Of a stretch of 64,000 bases of DNA, positions 52,116-61,369 are shown in pieces. Numbering within the stretch: position 1 is the stretch's first letter; each line of letters opens with the position of its first letter. The position numbers and the translations under genes were made by a program. Below the pieces are notes generated by a model. It ran no database searches, had not been told where the DNA came from, and was given only the letters and a program-made list of their open reading frames with translations. Origin of the DNA: Mixta intestinalis (lineage in GTDB: Bacteria > Pseudomonadota > Gammaproteobacteria > Enterobacterales > Enterobacteriaceae); NCBI RefSeq assembly GCF_009914055.1, contig NZ_CP028271.1:620001-684000 (forward strand), written 5' to 3'.

Positions 52116-53171
52116 CTAAACCGCTTTACCCGGCGCCTCAGCAACCGGCTGCTCAGCATGCATTGCATCCTCATCCGCAGTCCCTTCCTTCGCGCCCAAA
52201 GCATCATCCTGCGCCTGCATCTTACGCTCATTCTGCTGGCGCAAATGCTTAGCACGGCTCTCCAGCCACAAATACAACACCAGCGCCAACAACAAAGGCA
52301 AAATAAAATAGAGCACGCGATAGGCGAGCAGGGCGGCAATAATCTGCCCGTGGCTGGCATGCTCGCCGCGCAGCAGCGCCAGAAAAACCGCCTCCAGCAC
52401 GCCAATCCCGGCGGGGATATGAATAATCACCCCGGCGATACTGCTAATCAACAACACGCCCAACACCACCGGATAATCCACCTCCTGCCCTAACAGCAGC
52501 CAGATAATCATCCCCATCACCATCCAGTTGGCACTCGAAATCACAAACTGAAACAGCGCCATCCGCAACGACGGCAAAGCCAGCTTATGACCGCGCACCT
52601 TCCAGTGCCGCCGCTTAGAAAAAGCGCAGGCGGCTAAAAACGCCACCACCAGCAACGACAACAGCACGCCAATCAAACGCAACGTACCCTCGCCAATAAA
52701 CCAGCCCGGCGGAATTGGCACCATTCCGGCGCTAAAAATAATCCCCGCCAGCAAAATATAACCCAGCCAGTTAGTAGCGATACTCAGTGAAAAAATTCGC
52801 GTAATGGTACTGCCGCTTAACCCAAGCCGCGAGTAAAGCCGATAACGCATCGCCACGCCGCCAACCCAGGTACTCAGCGTCAGATTAAAGGCGTAACAGA
52901 TAAACGACACCAGCATCACCTGCCGCTTAGCCAGCTTATGCCCGCAGTAGGCGCGCCCAATCAAATCATAACCGCCGTAGGCGAGATAACTGATAATCAC
53001 CAGACCTACGGCGCTGAGAATGGCGACATGGTTATAGTTAACGATAACCTTCCACACATCCTCCCAGTTCACCTTGCGCGCATAGACCACCAACAGCACG
53101 ATAACGGCGACAAAAAACAGCCAGGTCAAAATCTTTTTGGCCAGCTTCCACTTTGGATGAGCTTTTGACAT
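52116..53171 (-). CDS. ybhN: UPF0104 family inner membrane protein YbhN
   Basis: YbhN is a polytopic membrane protein of the lysylphosphatidylglycerol synthase/GtrA-like flippase superfamily (UPF0104). Its substrate is unknown. The 351-residue product has about eight helices and conserved segments YGGYDLIGRAYCGHKL, WVGGVAMRYRLYSRLGLSG and HIPAGIGVLEAVFLAL, then a charged C-terminal tail. It overlaps clsB by one base in a ybhP-clsB-ybhN operon, which suggests a link to phospholipid traffic. Confidence 0.94.
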   Translation of the reverse strand: MSKAHPKWKLAKKILTWLFFVAVIVLLVVYARKVNWEDVWKVIVNYNHVAILSAVGLVIISYLAYGGYDLIGRAYCGHKLAKRQVMLVSFICYAFNLTLSTWVGGVAMRYRLYSRLGLSGSTITRIFSLSIATNWLGYILLAGIIFSAGMVPIPPGWFIGEGTLRLIGVLLSLLVVAFLAACAFSKRRHWKVRGHKLALPSLRMALFQFVISSANWMVMGMIIWLLLGQEVDYPVVLGVLLISSIAGVIIHIPAGIGVLEAVFLALLRGEHASHGQIIAALLAYRVLYFILPLLLALVLYLWLESRAKHLRQQNERKMQAQDDALGAKEGTADEDAMHAEQPVAEAPGKAV

Positions 53172-54415
53172 CAGGATTTCACCCTCTGATTATCCGACTC
53201 GACGCGATCCTGGGTTTCCAGTTCAGGCTGAACCGGCGGCGGCACCTGCTTAACTTTAGGCGTATGCGCAGGCAGCCAGCCAGCAATGGCGGGAAAATGA
53301 CGCAGGAAATGGAACACGATTACGCTCTTGCCCAACTGAAGCCAGGTACGCTTCGGTAACTTATCCTCCTGCACGCGTACGCAATCCTCACTCAGCAAAC
53401 GCTCCAGATTATCGCGCAGCGTCTGATTAAACTGCCGATCGTGAATGATCAGATTGGCTTCCAGATTCAGCGACAGGCTTAAGGGATCGAGATTGCTGGA
53501 GCCGACCGTTGCCCACTGCCGATCGGCCACCGCCACCTTACCGTGCAGCGGACGACGAATATATTCATACACCTCGACGCCACCCTCCACCAGATAGTTA
53601 TAAAGCAGCTCCGCGCCAACCTTCACAATCGGCATATCTGGCTCGCCCTGCACAATCAATCGCACCCGCACGCCGCGCTGGGCCGCATTCTTCATCTCGC
53701 GCAGCAGAAGATAGCCGGGGAAAAAGTAGGCGTTGGCGATAATCACATCCTGCTTCGCCTTGCTTAACATCTCCAGGTAGTGCTGCTCAATATCGTCGCG
53801 GTGATCGTCATTATCACGATAGACAAACAGCGCCTGTGCATCGCCCGGCTGCTGATTCACTGTCGGACGATGCGAGCGATGCCCCCACCAGCGGCGGGTA
53901 TTTGCCTCGCTGCCGATGGCGGTCTGCACATAACGCCCGATATCATCCACAATCGGCCCTTTTACCTCGATAGCGTAATCCTGCTTCGCCTCCGGGCCAT
54001 AATCGCTGTTGTGCTCGGCGGAAAAATTAATGCCGCCGACAAAGGCGATCGTACCGTCAACTACCACAATCTTGCGATGCAGCCGCCGGAACACATTGGT
54101 GCGCATCCCCATCACCAGCGGGCGCGGATCGTAATAAAGAAAACGCACGCCCGTCGAGGTGAGACTGGAAACAAACTCGTCGGAAAGATCGGGTGAGCCG
54201 TAGCCATCCACCATCATTTCAATCTTCACCCCGCGCTGTGCGGCGGCCAGCAGCTCGCGGTGCAGGGCATTGCCCACATCATCTTCAAATAAAATAAAGG
54301 TTTCCAGCAGCACGCTATGCTGCGCCCGCTGGATGGCACCGAATACGCGCGGGAAAAATTCTTCGCCGTTTTCCAGCAGCTTAATGCGGTTACCGTCGCG
54401 CCAGCTTGTTGTCAT
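53171..54415 (-). CDS. clsB: Cardiolipin synthase B
   Basis: ClsB makes cardiolipin (and phosphatidylglycerol) by phosphatidyl transfer at the inner membrane. The 414-residue phospholipase D-type protein has two HKD motifs: HRKIVVVDGTIAFVGGINF in the first half and LHGKVAVADRQWATVGSSN in the second. E. coli ClsB has 413 residues. Its start overlaps the ybhP stop by 4 bases, and its stop overlaps ybhN. Confidence 0.96.
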   Translation of the reverse strand: MTTSWRDGNRIKLLENGEEFFPRVFGAIQRAQHSVLLETFILFEDDVGNALHRELLAAAQRGVKIEMMVDGYGSPDLSDEFVSSLTSTGVRFLYYDPRPLVMGMRTNVFRRLHRKIVVVDGTIAFVGGINFSAEHNSDYGPEAKQDYAIEVKGPIVDDIGRYVQTAIGSEANTRRWWGHRSHRPTVNQQPGDAQALFVYRDNDDHRDDIEQHYLEMLSKAKQDVIIANAYFFPGYLLLREMKNAAQRGVRVRLIVQGEPDMPIVKVGAELLYNYLVEGGVEVYEYIRRPLHGKVAVADRQWATVGSSNLDPLSLSLNLEANLIIHDRQFNQTLRDNLERLLSEDCVRVQEDKLPKRTWLQLGKSVIVFHFLRHFPAIAGWLPAHTPKVKQVPPPVQPELETQDRVESDNQRVKS

Positions 54416-55173
54416 AAATGAATCTCCACGGCCAGCGGCGCATGATCGGAGAGGTGAGACCAGGGCCGCATCGGTAATGCCCAGGGATGGCTAATGCCTG
54501 CGTTGCGCACATAGATACGATCGAGGCGCAGCAGCGGAAAACGCGCCGGAAAAGTACGCGCCGGACGACCATGCTTACGGCTAAACACCTCATCCAGATT
54601 AGCGCAGCGTTTCAGCACCGAATTGGCACGTACCTGCCAGTCATTAAAATCGCCCGCTACCACCAGCGGTGCGTCAACGGGCAGGGCGGCGTTCATCTCG
54701 CACATCATATTCATCTGCGCGTCACGGTGTGCATCACGCAGGCCCAGATGTACGCACATCACATGCAGCTCCTGCTCGCGGTGCGGAATCTGTAAACGGC
54801 AGTGCAGCACGCCGCGCTTTTCCGTGCCCTCAACCGAAATATCACGGTTCTCATAATCAATAATAGGAAAGCGGGAGAGTATCGCATTGCCATGATCGCC
54901 TTCGGGATAAACCGCGTTGCGTCCATAAGCGTAATCGTTCCACATGGTATCGGCCAGGAACTCATAGTGAGGCGTATCCGGCCAGTTCTCCACCTGAAGC
55001 GGATGAATCGCGTGGGTGCCCATCACCTCCTGTAAAAAAACGATATCGGCGGAGGTTGCGCGTACCGCTTCGCGTAGTTCAGGCAAAATAAAGCGCCGGT
55101 TAAAACTGGTAAAACCCTTATGCGTATTAATTGTCAGGACCTTAAAGGAAAATCCTTGCGCTTTTTGTGACAT
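54412..55173 (-). CDS. ybhP: Endonuclease/exonuclease/phosphatase family protein YbhP
   Basis: The 253-residue product is of the EEP (DNase I/inositol phosphatase) superfamily. Motifs are the metal Glu in VFLQEVMG, GDHGNAILSRFP, VAGDFNDWQVRAN and the final SDHAPLAVEI histidine. In E. coli YbhP is part of the cardiolipin synthase B operon; a phospholipid or phosphoester substrate is likely but unproven. It is the first gene of ybhP-clsB-ybhN and diverges from ybhQ. Confidence 0.94.
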   Translation of the reverse strand: MSQKAQGFSFKVLTINTHKGFTSFNRRFILPELREAVRATSADIVFLQEVMGTHAIHPLQVENWPDTPHYEFLADTMWNDYAYGRNAVYPEGDHGNAILSRFPIIDYENRDISVEGTEKRGVLHCRLQIPHREQELHVMCVHLGLRDAHRDAQMNMMCEMNAALPVDAPLVVAGDFNDWQVRANSVLKRCANLDEVFSRKHGRPARTFPARFPLLRLDRIYVRNAGISHPWALPMRPWSHLSDHAPLAVEIHL

Positions 55174-55351
55174 ACTGGGGGCGCTCTCCTTTTTGTTTTG
55201 ATTTCCGATAAAGTGTAGTCTTTGTCACAAAAGAGCGCTGATTTCCGCTGAGAATTGCGGCATTGTCTGAAAATTGCGTTACATTGAGGGCATTCGTCAC
55301 TGGCCTTGCCCGGCCACTTGGGCGGCGTACAGACGCTGTCAGGAGAAGAGG

Positions 55352-55744
55352 ATGAAATGGTTTAACCGTATTCAGATTGTTACCGGCCAACACTGCCTGC
55401 ACATTTCTTTGCATCTGTTGATGCTAGTAGCCCTCGTTTGGGGCTGGCGGGAAAGGGCGTTGGTTGAGGTAAGCAGCGTACTGGTGGCCACCTATGCCGC
55501 CGTGTTTATTGCCATGCTGTTGACGCAGCGCATCGCGCGGCTGCGCCGGGTAGGTGATTTTTTAGAAGAGATCACCACCACCTATTACTTCGGTGCGGCG
55601 ATGCTGGTGCTGTTTCTCATCTCGCGCGTGATACATAACAACCTGCTGCTGGCCTGCCTCGGCATGGTCATGCTGGTGGGACCTGCGCTGGTATCGCTGC
55701 TGGCGAAAGAGCCAGCGCCACAGCCGGAAAAGAAACGCGGCTAA
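55352..55744 (+). CDS. ybhQ: Inner membrane protein YbhQ
   Basis: The 130-residue product is a small membrane protein with four predicted helices, collinear with E. coli YbhQ (136 residues). It starts MKWFNRIQIVTGQHCLHISL and has a basic, proline-rich C-terminus (KEPAPQPEKKRG). Its function is unknown. ATG at 55352 follows AGGAGAAGAGG; an upstream in-frame start at 55274 is rejected. Confidence 0.92.
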   Translation: MKWFNRIQIVTGQHCLHISLHLLMLVALVWGWRERALVEVSSVLVATYAAVFIAMLLTQRIARLRRVGDFLEEITTTYYFGAAMLVLFLISRVIHNNLLLACLGMVMLVGPALVSLLAKEPAPQPEKKRG

Positions 55745-55769
55745 GTCAGCCACCTGTCAGATAATCTGT

Positions 55770-55798
55770 GGGGCCGTCATCTGCGGCCCCGTTTTTTT
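55770..55798 (+). terminator. Terminator of ybhQ
   Basis: GGGGCCG and CGGCCCC form a stem with loop TCATCTG, followed by G and seven T. It lies 26 bases after the ybhQ stop. Confidence 0.93.
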
Positions 55799-55987
55799 AG
55801 TCTGAACGCGCCCTTTTTTGCCCGCTGAAGGCATGCCGCTATCCCGCCGCCGTGTAAACTGTTACACTGATCGCATTACGCACCGTAGTTTGTGCTCTTT
55901 CAATCGCTTGTCTGACAAGCGTCATGGCTTTCCCCCTGGAAACTGCACCGTTAACGACGGTCAGGGCGGAACCGGAGTTAAACCCCT

Positions 55988-57424
55988 ATGTCTTTTGATT
56001 CTCTCGGCCTGAACGCCGATATTTTGCGTGCGGTTGCCGAGCAAGGCTATCGTGAGCCTACTCCCATCCAGCGCCAGGCGATCCCGGTGGTGCTGGAAGG
56101 CCGCGATCTGATGGCCAGCGCCCAGACCGGCACCGGTAAAACCGCAGGCTTTACCCTGCCGATTCTGCAACTGTTGAATGCGCAGCCGCAGCCGACAAAA
56201 GGCCGTCGTCCGGTGCGCGCGCTGATTTTAACCCCGACGCGCGAGCTGGCGGCCCAGATTGGCGAAAACGTGCGTGACTACAGCAAATACCTTAACCTGC
56301 GCTCGCTGGTGGTATTCGGCGGCGTCAGCATTAACCCGCAGATGATGAAGCTGCGTGGCGGTGTCGATCTGCTGGTGGCAACGCCGGGACGCCTGCTCGA
56401 TCTGGCGCACCAAAATGCGGTCGATCTCTCTAAAGTTGAAATGCTGGTGCTGGATGAAGCGGATCGTATGCTCGATATGGGCTTCATCCACGATATTCGT
56501 CGCGTGCTGGCGCGTCTGCCTGCGAAGCGTCAGAACCTGCTGTTCTCGGCAACCTTCTCCGATGAAATCAAAACGCTGGCGGAAAAACTGCTGGATAACC
56601 CCAGCCAGGTCGAAGTGGCACGTCGCAACACTGCGTCAGAGCAGGTTACGCAGCATGTGCATTTCGTTGATAAAAAACGCAAACGTGAGCTGTTGTCGCT
56701 GATGATCGGTCAGGGCAACTGGCAGCAGGTGCTGGTATTTACCCGCACCAAACATGGCGCGAACCATCTGGCTGAACAGTTGAATAAAGATGGCATTACC
56801 GCCGCCGCGATTCATGGCAACAAAAGCCAGGGCGCGCGTACCCGTGCGCTGAGCGATTTTAAAGGTGGACAGATTCGTGTGCTGGTGGCGACCGATATCG
56901 CCGCGCGCGGTCTTGATATCGAAGAGCTGCCGCACGTGGTGAACTATGAATTGCCTAACGTGCCGGAAGATTATGTGCACCGTATCGGGCGTACCGGACG
57001 TGCAGCGGCTACCGGCGAAGCACTGTCGCTGGTCTGCGTCGATGAACATAAACTGCTGCGTGATATTGAACGCCTGCTGAAGCGTGAGATTCCGCGCATG
57101 GCGTTGCCGGGCTTTGAGCCGGATCCGAGCATCAAAGCGGAGCCGATTCAGAACGGACGTCAGCAGCGCGGTGGCGGCGGGCGCAGCCAGGGCGGGCGTG
57201 GTCAGGGTGGCGATCGTCCATCAGGCCAACGTCACTCGGCCTCTGGCGAGCGTCAGCCGCGTCGTAGCGCGGGTGAAGGCAATGCACCGCGCCGTTCGTC
57301 AGGGGAAAACGGCGCTTCTCGTCGCACCTCCGGCGAAGGTGCGCCGTCGCGTCGCCTTTCCGGCGATCGCAGCGGCCAGCGTTCAGCGCGTCCGCGCAGC
57401 GATAAGCCCGCCGGTAATCGCTGA
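55988..57424 (+). CDS. rhlE: ATP-dependent RNA helicase RhlE
   Basis: RhlE is a DEAD-box helicase that helps ribosome assembly and RNA turnover. The 478-residue product has the Q motif (EPTPIQRQAIP), motif I AQTGTGKTAGF, motif II VLDEADRMLD, motif III SATF, and motifs V and VI ATDIAARGLDIEELPHVVNY and HRIGRTGRA. After residue 380 comes a long basic tail of Gly/Gln/Arg and repeated RR-x-SGE blocks, probably unstructured and RNA-binding. It begins at ATG 55988. The 190-base leader may carry regulation but shows no clear motif. Confidence 0.96.
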   Translation: MSFDSLGLNADILRAVAEQGYREPTPIQRQAIPVVLEGRDLMASAQTGTGKTAGFTLPILQLLNAQPQPTKGRRPVRALILTPTRELAAQIGENVRDYSKYLNLRSLVVFGGVSINPQMMKLRGGVDLLVATPGRLLDLAHQNAVDLSKVEMLVLDEADRMLDMGFIHDIRRVLARLPAKRQNLLFSATFSDEIKTLAEKLLDNPSQVEVARRNTASEQVTQHVHFVDKKRKRELLSLMIGQGNWQQVLVFTRTKHGANHLAEQLNKDGITAAAIHGNKSQGARTRALSDFKGGQIRVLVATDIAARGLDIEELPHVVNYELPNVPEDYVHRIGRTGRAAATGEALSLVCVDEHKLLRDIERLLKREIPRMALPGFEPDPSIKAEPIQNGRQQRGGGGRSQGGRGQGGDRPSGQRHSASGERQPRRSAGEGNAPRRSSGENGASRRTSGEGAPSRRLSGDRSGQRSARPRSDKPAGNR

Positions 57425-57439
57425 TTATCTTGCTGACTC

Positions 57440-57468
57440 ACGGTCACCTCAACGGTGGCCGTTTTTTT
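57440..57468 (+). terminator. Terminator of rhlE
   Basis: ACGGTCACC and GGTGGCCGT pair with one internal mismatch around TCAAC and are followed by seven T. It lies 16 bases after the rhlE stop. Confidence 0.92.
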
Positions 57469-57559
57469 ATGGTGAAAGCAATAATCCTTCCGACAGATGA
57501 TTCTCTCCCTTCGGCAAAAGGCGTAAACTTGCGCGTCAATTTTTACAAAGGTATCTCTC

Positions 57560-58510
57560 ATGCGGGTGTTACTGGCGCCGATGGAAGGCGTGCTCGATTC
57601 GCTGGTGCGCGAATTACTGACGTCGGTAAATGATTACGATCTCTGCATCACCGAGTTTCTGCGCGTGGTGGATCAGCTGCTGCCGGTAAAATCGTTTCTG
57701 CGCCTTTGTCCTGAGCTACAGCAGCAGAGCCGCACCTCGTCCGGTACGCGGGTGCGGGTGCAGCTGCTGGGCCAGCATCCGCAGTGGCTGGCGGAAAACG
57801 CCGCGCGCGCGGTTGAACTCGGCTCCTGGGGTGTCGATCTCAACTGTGGCTGCCCCTCGAAGCTGGTTAACGGTAGCGGTGGCGGTGCCACGCTGCTGAA
57901 AGATCCGGAGTTAATCTATCAGGGGGCAAAAGCGATGCGTGAAGCAGTACCGTCGCATCTGCCGGTCACGGTAAAGGTGCGTCTCGGCTGGGATTCCGGT
58001 GAGAGGCGCTTTGAAATCGCCGATGCGGTGCAGCGGGCAGGGGCCAGCGAGCTGGTGGTGCATGGACGTACTAAAGAGGAAGGCTACCGCGCCGAGTGCA
58101 TTAACTGGCAGGCAATTGGTGAAATCCGCCAGCGTCTGCGGATTCCGGTGATCGCTAACGGTGAAATCTGGGACTGGCAGAGCGCGCAGCAGTGTATGGC
58201 GGTAACCGGCTGTGACGCGGTAATGATCGGGCGCGGCGCGCTGAATGTACCCAACCTCAGCCGGGTAGTGAAATACAATGAACCGCCGATGCCGTGGCCG
58301 GAGGTGATGGCGCTATTGCATCGCTATACCCGGCTGGAAAAGCAGGGTGATACCGGCATGTATCACGTGGCACGCATCAAGCAGTGGCTGGGTTACCTGC
58401 GCAAAGCTTATCCGCAGGCGGATAAGCTTTTCACCACCGTGCGCACGCTGAAAACCTCGCCCGATATTGCGGCAGCGATCGATCGTCACTGTGAACAGGT
58501 GGTGGCGTAG
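57560..58510 (+). CDS. dusC: tRNA-dihydrouridine(16) synthase
   Basis: DusC is an FMN enzyme that reduces uridine 16 in the D loop of tRNA. The 316-residue product (E. coli 315) has the start MRVLLAPMEGVLDSLVREL, the catalytic Cys in NCGCPSKLVNGSGGG, VKVRLGWDSGERRFEIADAV, ELVVHGRTKEEGY and NGEIWDWQSAQQCM. It stands alone, between rhlE and a transporter; in E. coli dusC is elsewhere. Confidence 0.97.
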   Translation: MRVLLAPMEGVLDSLVRELLTSVNDYDLCITEFLRVVDQLLPVKSFLRLCPELQQQSRTSSGTRVRVQLLGQHPQWLAENAARAVELGSWGVDLNCGCPSKLVNGSGGGATLLKDPELIYQGAKAMREAVPSHLPVTVKVRLGWDSGERRFEIADAVQRAGASELVVHGRTKEEGYRAECINWQAIGEIRQRLRIPVIANGEIWDWQSAQQCMAVTGCDAVMIGRGALNVPNLSRVVKYNEPPMPWPEVMALLHRYTRLEKQGDTGMYHVARIKQWLGYLRKAYPQADKLFTTVRTLKTSPDIAAAIDRHCEQVVA

Positions 58511-58598
58511 CGCGATCCGTATCGCATTAAAAGGAGCGCGTTACCATCGGGCCTGTCGTATGATGGGTTCGTATATCCCTCAGCTTCTTTAATCGCCC

Positions 58599-59801
58599 AT
58601 GGATTCGACATCTGCTTTAAGTAATGCGCAGCTGAACCGGCGCATCCTTTCCGTAATTATCTTCACTTTTTTCTGCTATCTCTCGGTTGGTTTGCCATTG
58701 GCGGTGCTGCCCGGGTTCGTACATAACCAGCTGGGCTACGGTTCGTTTATGGCGGGCCTGATTATCAGCGTGCAATATTTCGCGACGCTGGTGAGCCGTC
58801 CACAGTCGGGGCGACTGGCCGATGCGTTAGGGCCAAAAAAAGTGGTAATGCTGGGCATGAGCTGCTGTGGCCTGAGTGGATTGTTGACGGTGCTGGCCGG
58901 GCTGGCGGCGGCAACGCCCTGGCTAAGCCTGCTGCTGCTGGCGGTGGGCCGCGTGTTTCTTGGCGTGGGAGAGAGTTTCAGCAGCACCGGAGCCACGCTG
59001 TGGGGAATGAATATTGTCGGCAGCGCGCAGACGGCGCGCGTGATCTCCTGGAATGGCGTTGCTACCTATCTGGCGATGGCGGTGGGCGCGCCCGCTGGCG
59101 TGGCGCTGAATACGCTGATGGGCATTCACGGTTTCGCCATTCTGGTCACGCTGATGGGGCTTGTCGGTCTGATACTGGCGAGCCGCAAGCCGCCGGTTAG
59201 CGTCGCGCTCGGCGTGCGCATTCCGTTTCACCGCGTGGCATCCAGAGTCTGGACTTACGGTTTGGGTCTGGGGTTGGGCACCATTGGCTTTGGCATGATC
59301 GCGACATTTATCACGCTCTACTTTGCCAGCCGCCAGTGGCAGGGTGCTGCTTACGCGCTCAGCCTGTTCAGCATCGCCTTTGTGGTGATACGTCTGATCT
59401 TCAGTCGTACCATTACGCGCTATGGCGGACTGCCGGTTTCGGTCTGCTCTTTCGCCGTGGAGTGCGCAGGATTGCTGCTGATCTGGCAGGCAAATTCGCC
59501 CTGGCTGGTGGATATGGGTGCGTTGCTGACCGGTGCGGGATTTTCGCTGATTTTCCCGGCACTGGGCGTGGAGGCGGTAAAACAGGTAGCTGTGCAGAAT
59601 CAGGGGGCCGCGCTCGGCACCTATTCCGCCTTTCTTGACCTGGCGTTAGGGATAACCGGCCCGCTGGCCGGGATACTAATTAATCATGCGGGCATGCAGA
59701 CCATCTGGCCCGCCGCTGCGTTGATGGTGTTGCTGGCGCTGCTGTTGACGCTGCATCTCTGGCTGCGTACGCGGCGCTACAGCGCCAGCAGCAGCGCATA
59801 G
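58599..59801 (+). CDS. MFS transporter, YfcJ/YhhS type
   Basis: The 400-residue product is a twelve-helix major facilitator of the YfcJ/YhhS (UPF0226) group. Typical segments are YLSVGLPLAVLPGFVHNQLG, RPQSGRLADALGPKKV (the loop 2-3 MFS motif), GRVFLGVGESFSSTGATLWG, MSWNG-like ISWNGVATYLAMAVGAPAG and GAGFSLIFPALGVEAVKQV. The substrate is unknown; relatives export arabinose or small molecules. Its last 25 bases overlap the 3' end of the convergent phosphate permease gene, with no room for a terminator. Confidence 0.9.
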   Translation: MDSTSALSNAQLNRRILSVIIFTFFCYLSVGLPLAVLPGFVHNQLGYGSFMAGLIISVQYFATLVSRPQSGRLADALGPKKVVMLGMSCCGLSGLLTVLAGLAAATPWLSLLLLAVGRVFLGVGESFSSTGATLWGMNIVGSAQTARVISWNGVATYLAMAVGAPAGVALNTLMGIHGFAILVTLMGLVGLILASRKPPVSVALGVRIPFHRVASRVWTYGLGLGLGTIGFGMIATFITLYFASRQWQGAAYALSLFSIAFVVIRLIFSRTITRYGGLPVSVCSFAVECAGLLLIWQANSPWLVDMGALLTGAGFSLIFPALGVEAVKQVAVQNQGAALGTYSAFLDLALGITGPLAGILINHAGMQTIWPAAALMVLLALLLTLHLWLRTRRYSASSSA

Positions 59802-61369
59802 AGCAGAGCTGACAGCAGCGCGCAGACCGGCAACGTCAGTAGCCAGACCAGCCCCATGCGCTTTAGCGTTGCGCTGTGCAGCGGGCTGCGGTTCGCTGTC
59901 ATGCTGCCCGCCACGCCGCAGGTCAGTACCTGAGTGGTGGAGATCGGCAGGCCAAACGGCTCCGCGATGCCCAGCGTGGTCATCGTCACCAGCTCGCTGC
60001 TGGCACCCTGCATTGGGCTGAGCGGCGCTTTTCCGGTGCGCTCGCCGATGGTAATAGCGATACGCTGCCAGCCGGTTAGCGTGCCCAAAGCCAGCGTCAG
60101 CGCCGTGACGACTTTTACCCACCAGGGAATCATTTTACCGGCATGATTGAGCTGCGTAGTCAGTTCGCTTAGCAGCGCCCGTTGACCGGGCGGCAGCGAT
60201 GCCTTTTCCTGTAGCAGCTGACGCACCGTGCTGGCAGTAAGCGACATACGCAGACGCAGTGCGATGCGTTCGTCAGGCGTCAGCGCGTTAAGCTGCGTTG
60301 GGGTACTTAACTGCTGGTGTAGTGCGCCCGCCATCACGCCAAGCGCCGCCAGCGTCTCATCGCGATGTTTCTCCCGGCGCTGCTGATAGCGTTCCAGTGT
60401 TGTCTGCGCTTCAGCCGGTGTAAGAAGAGCCTGCGACGGCAGCTGCGCCTGCGTTTGCGCCGTCAGCCGCGTCAGGCTGGCAAGCTCGCTTTCCGGCAGC
60501 GTACGATTCAGGGCAAAAGCGCCCGGCAGGGCGATCAGCAGGATCACCATTATCAGGCCCATCCCTTTCTGCCCATCGTTAGCGCCGTGCGCAAAGGAGA
60601 CGCCGCTGCTGGTCAGCATCAGCATTCCACGCAGCCAGCGCGGCGGGCGTGTTCCAGGCGTGCGGGAGGCGGGCAGTAGCGCCGTCATTAGCCGCAGCAG
60701 CAGGCCAGCGGCAAGAAAGCCCAGCAGCGGCGAAAGCAGCAGCGCCCAGCCAGCTCTGGCCGCCTGATGCCAGTCGATACCGCTTAGCACCTCTCCCTCA
60801 TTCAGCAGGCTACTGGCGCAGCCAACGCCCAGCATGGCACCCAGTAGCGCATGGGAAGAGGAGGAAGGAATCGCCATGTACCAGCTGGCAAAATTCCAGC
60901 CAATAGCCGATAGCAGCAGTGCATACGCCAGCGCATAGCCATGACGCGAATCCAGCGTCATCAACCCTTCAGGCGGCAGCAGTGACATTACGCTCCAGGC
61001 GACCACGCCGCTTGCCAGCAGGACGCCAAGCATATTGGCAACGGCGGAGATCAGTACCGCACGCGCTGGCGAGAGCGTACCGGTATAGATAACCGTGGTT
61101 ACCGCATTCGCGGTATCGTGCATGCCGTTAATAAAGATAAAGCCCAACGCCAGCAGGAAGGAGCCGAAAAGCAACAGGGCGGTAGAAAAGGGCAGGCTGT
61201 CGCCAGTGGCGAAACGAATTTCCGGGGAGAGCTGCGTCATCATCCAGGCAAGGCTGATTATCAGCAACAGCATTAACATTATGCGCGCCAGCCGTTGCCT
61301 GCCCGATTGCGGCGTATAAAGCGCAGGAAAGCGTGTAGCGTAACGGGTAAACAGGCTATGGTCACTCAT
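59777..61369 (-). CDS. Inorganic phosphate transporter, PiT family
   Basis: This is an inner membrane cation- or proton-coupled phosphate permease. The 530-residue product has the two PiT signatures: GMHDTANAVTTVIYTGTLSP in the N-terminal half and FAHGANDGQKGMGL in the middle. A large central loop (about residues 300-405, charged and helical) is followed by a C-terminal repeat containing FGLPISTTQVLTCGVAGS. It differs from classical PitA in its N-terminal extension and longer loop, so metal-phosphate specificity is open. It starts at ATG 61369 and overlaps the MFS gene by 25 bases. Confidence 0.9.
   Translation of the reverse strand: MSDHSLFTRYATRFPALYTPQSGRQRLARIMLMLLLIISLAWMMTQLSPEIRFATGDSLPFSTALLLFGSFLLALGFIFINGMHDTANAVTTVIYTGTLSPARAVLISAVANMLGVLLASGVVAWSVMSLLPPEGLMTLDSRHGYALAYALLLSAIGWNFASWYMAIPSSSSHALLGAMLGVGCASSLLNEGEVLSGIDWHQAARAGWALLLSPLLGFLAAGLLLRLMTALLPASRTPGTRPPRWLRGMLMLTSSGVSFAHGANDGQKGMGLIMVILLIALPGAFALNRTLPESELASLTRLTAQTQAQLPSQALLTPAEAQTTLERYQQRREKHRDETLAALGVMAGALHQQLSTPTQLNALTPDERIALRLRMSLTASTVRQLLQEKASLPPGQRALLSELTTQLNHAGKMIPWWVKVVTALTLALGTLTGWQRIAITIGERTGKAPLSPMQGASSELVTMTTLGIAEPFGLPISTTQVLTCGVAGSMTANRSPLHSATLKRMGLVWLLTLPVCALLSALLYALLLAL

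Noticed and set aside
51869..52252. Overlapping frames across the repeat region and the 3' end of ybhN
   Set aside because: They cross the inverted repeat and run antisense to ybhN; no family resemblance or start signal was seen.
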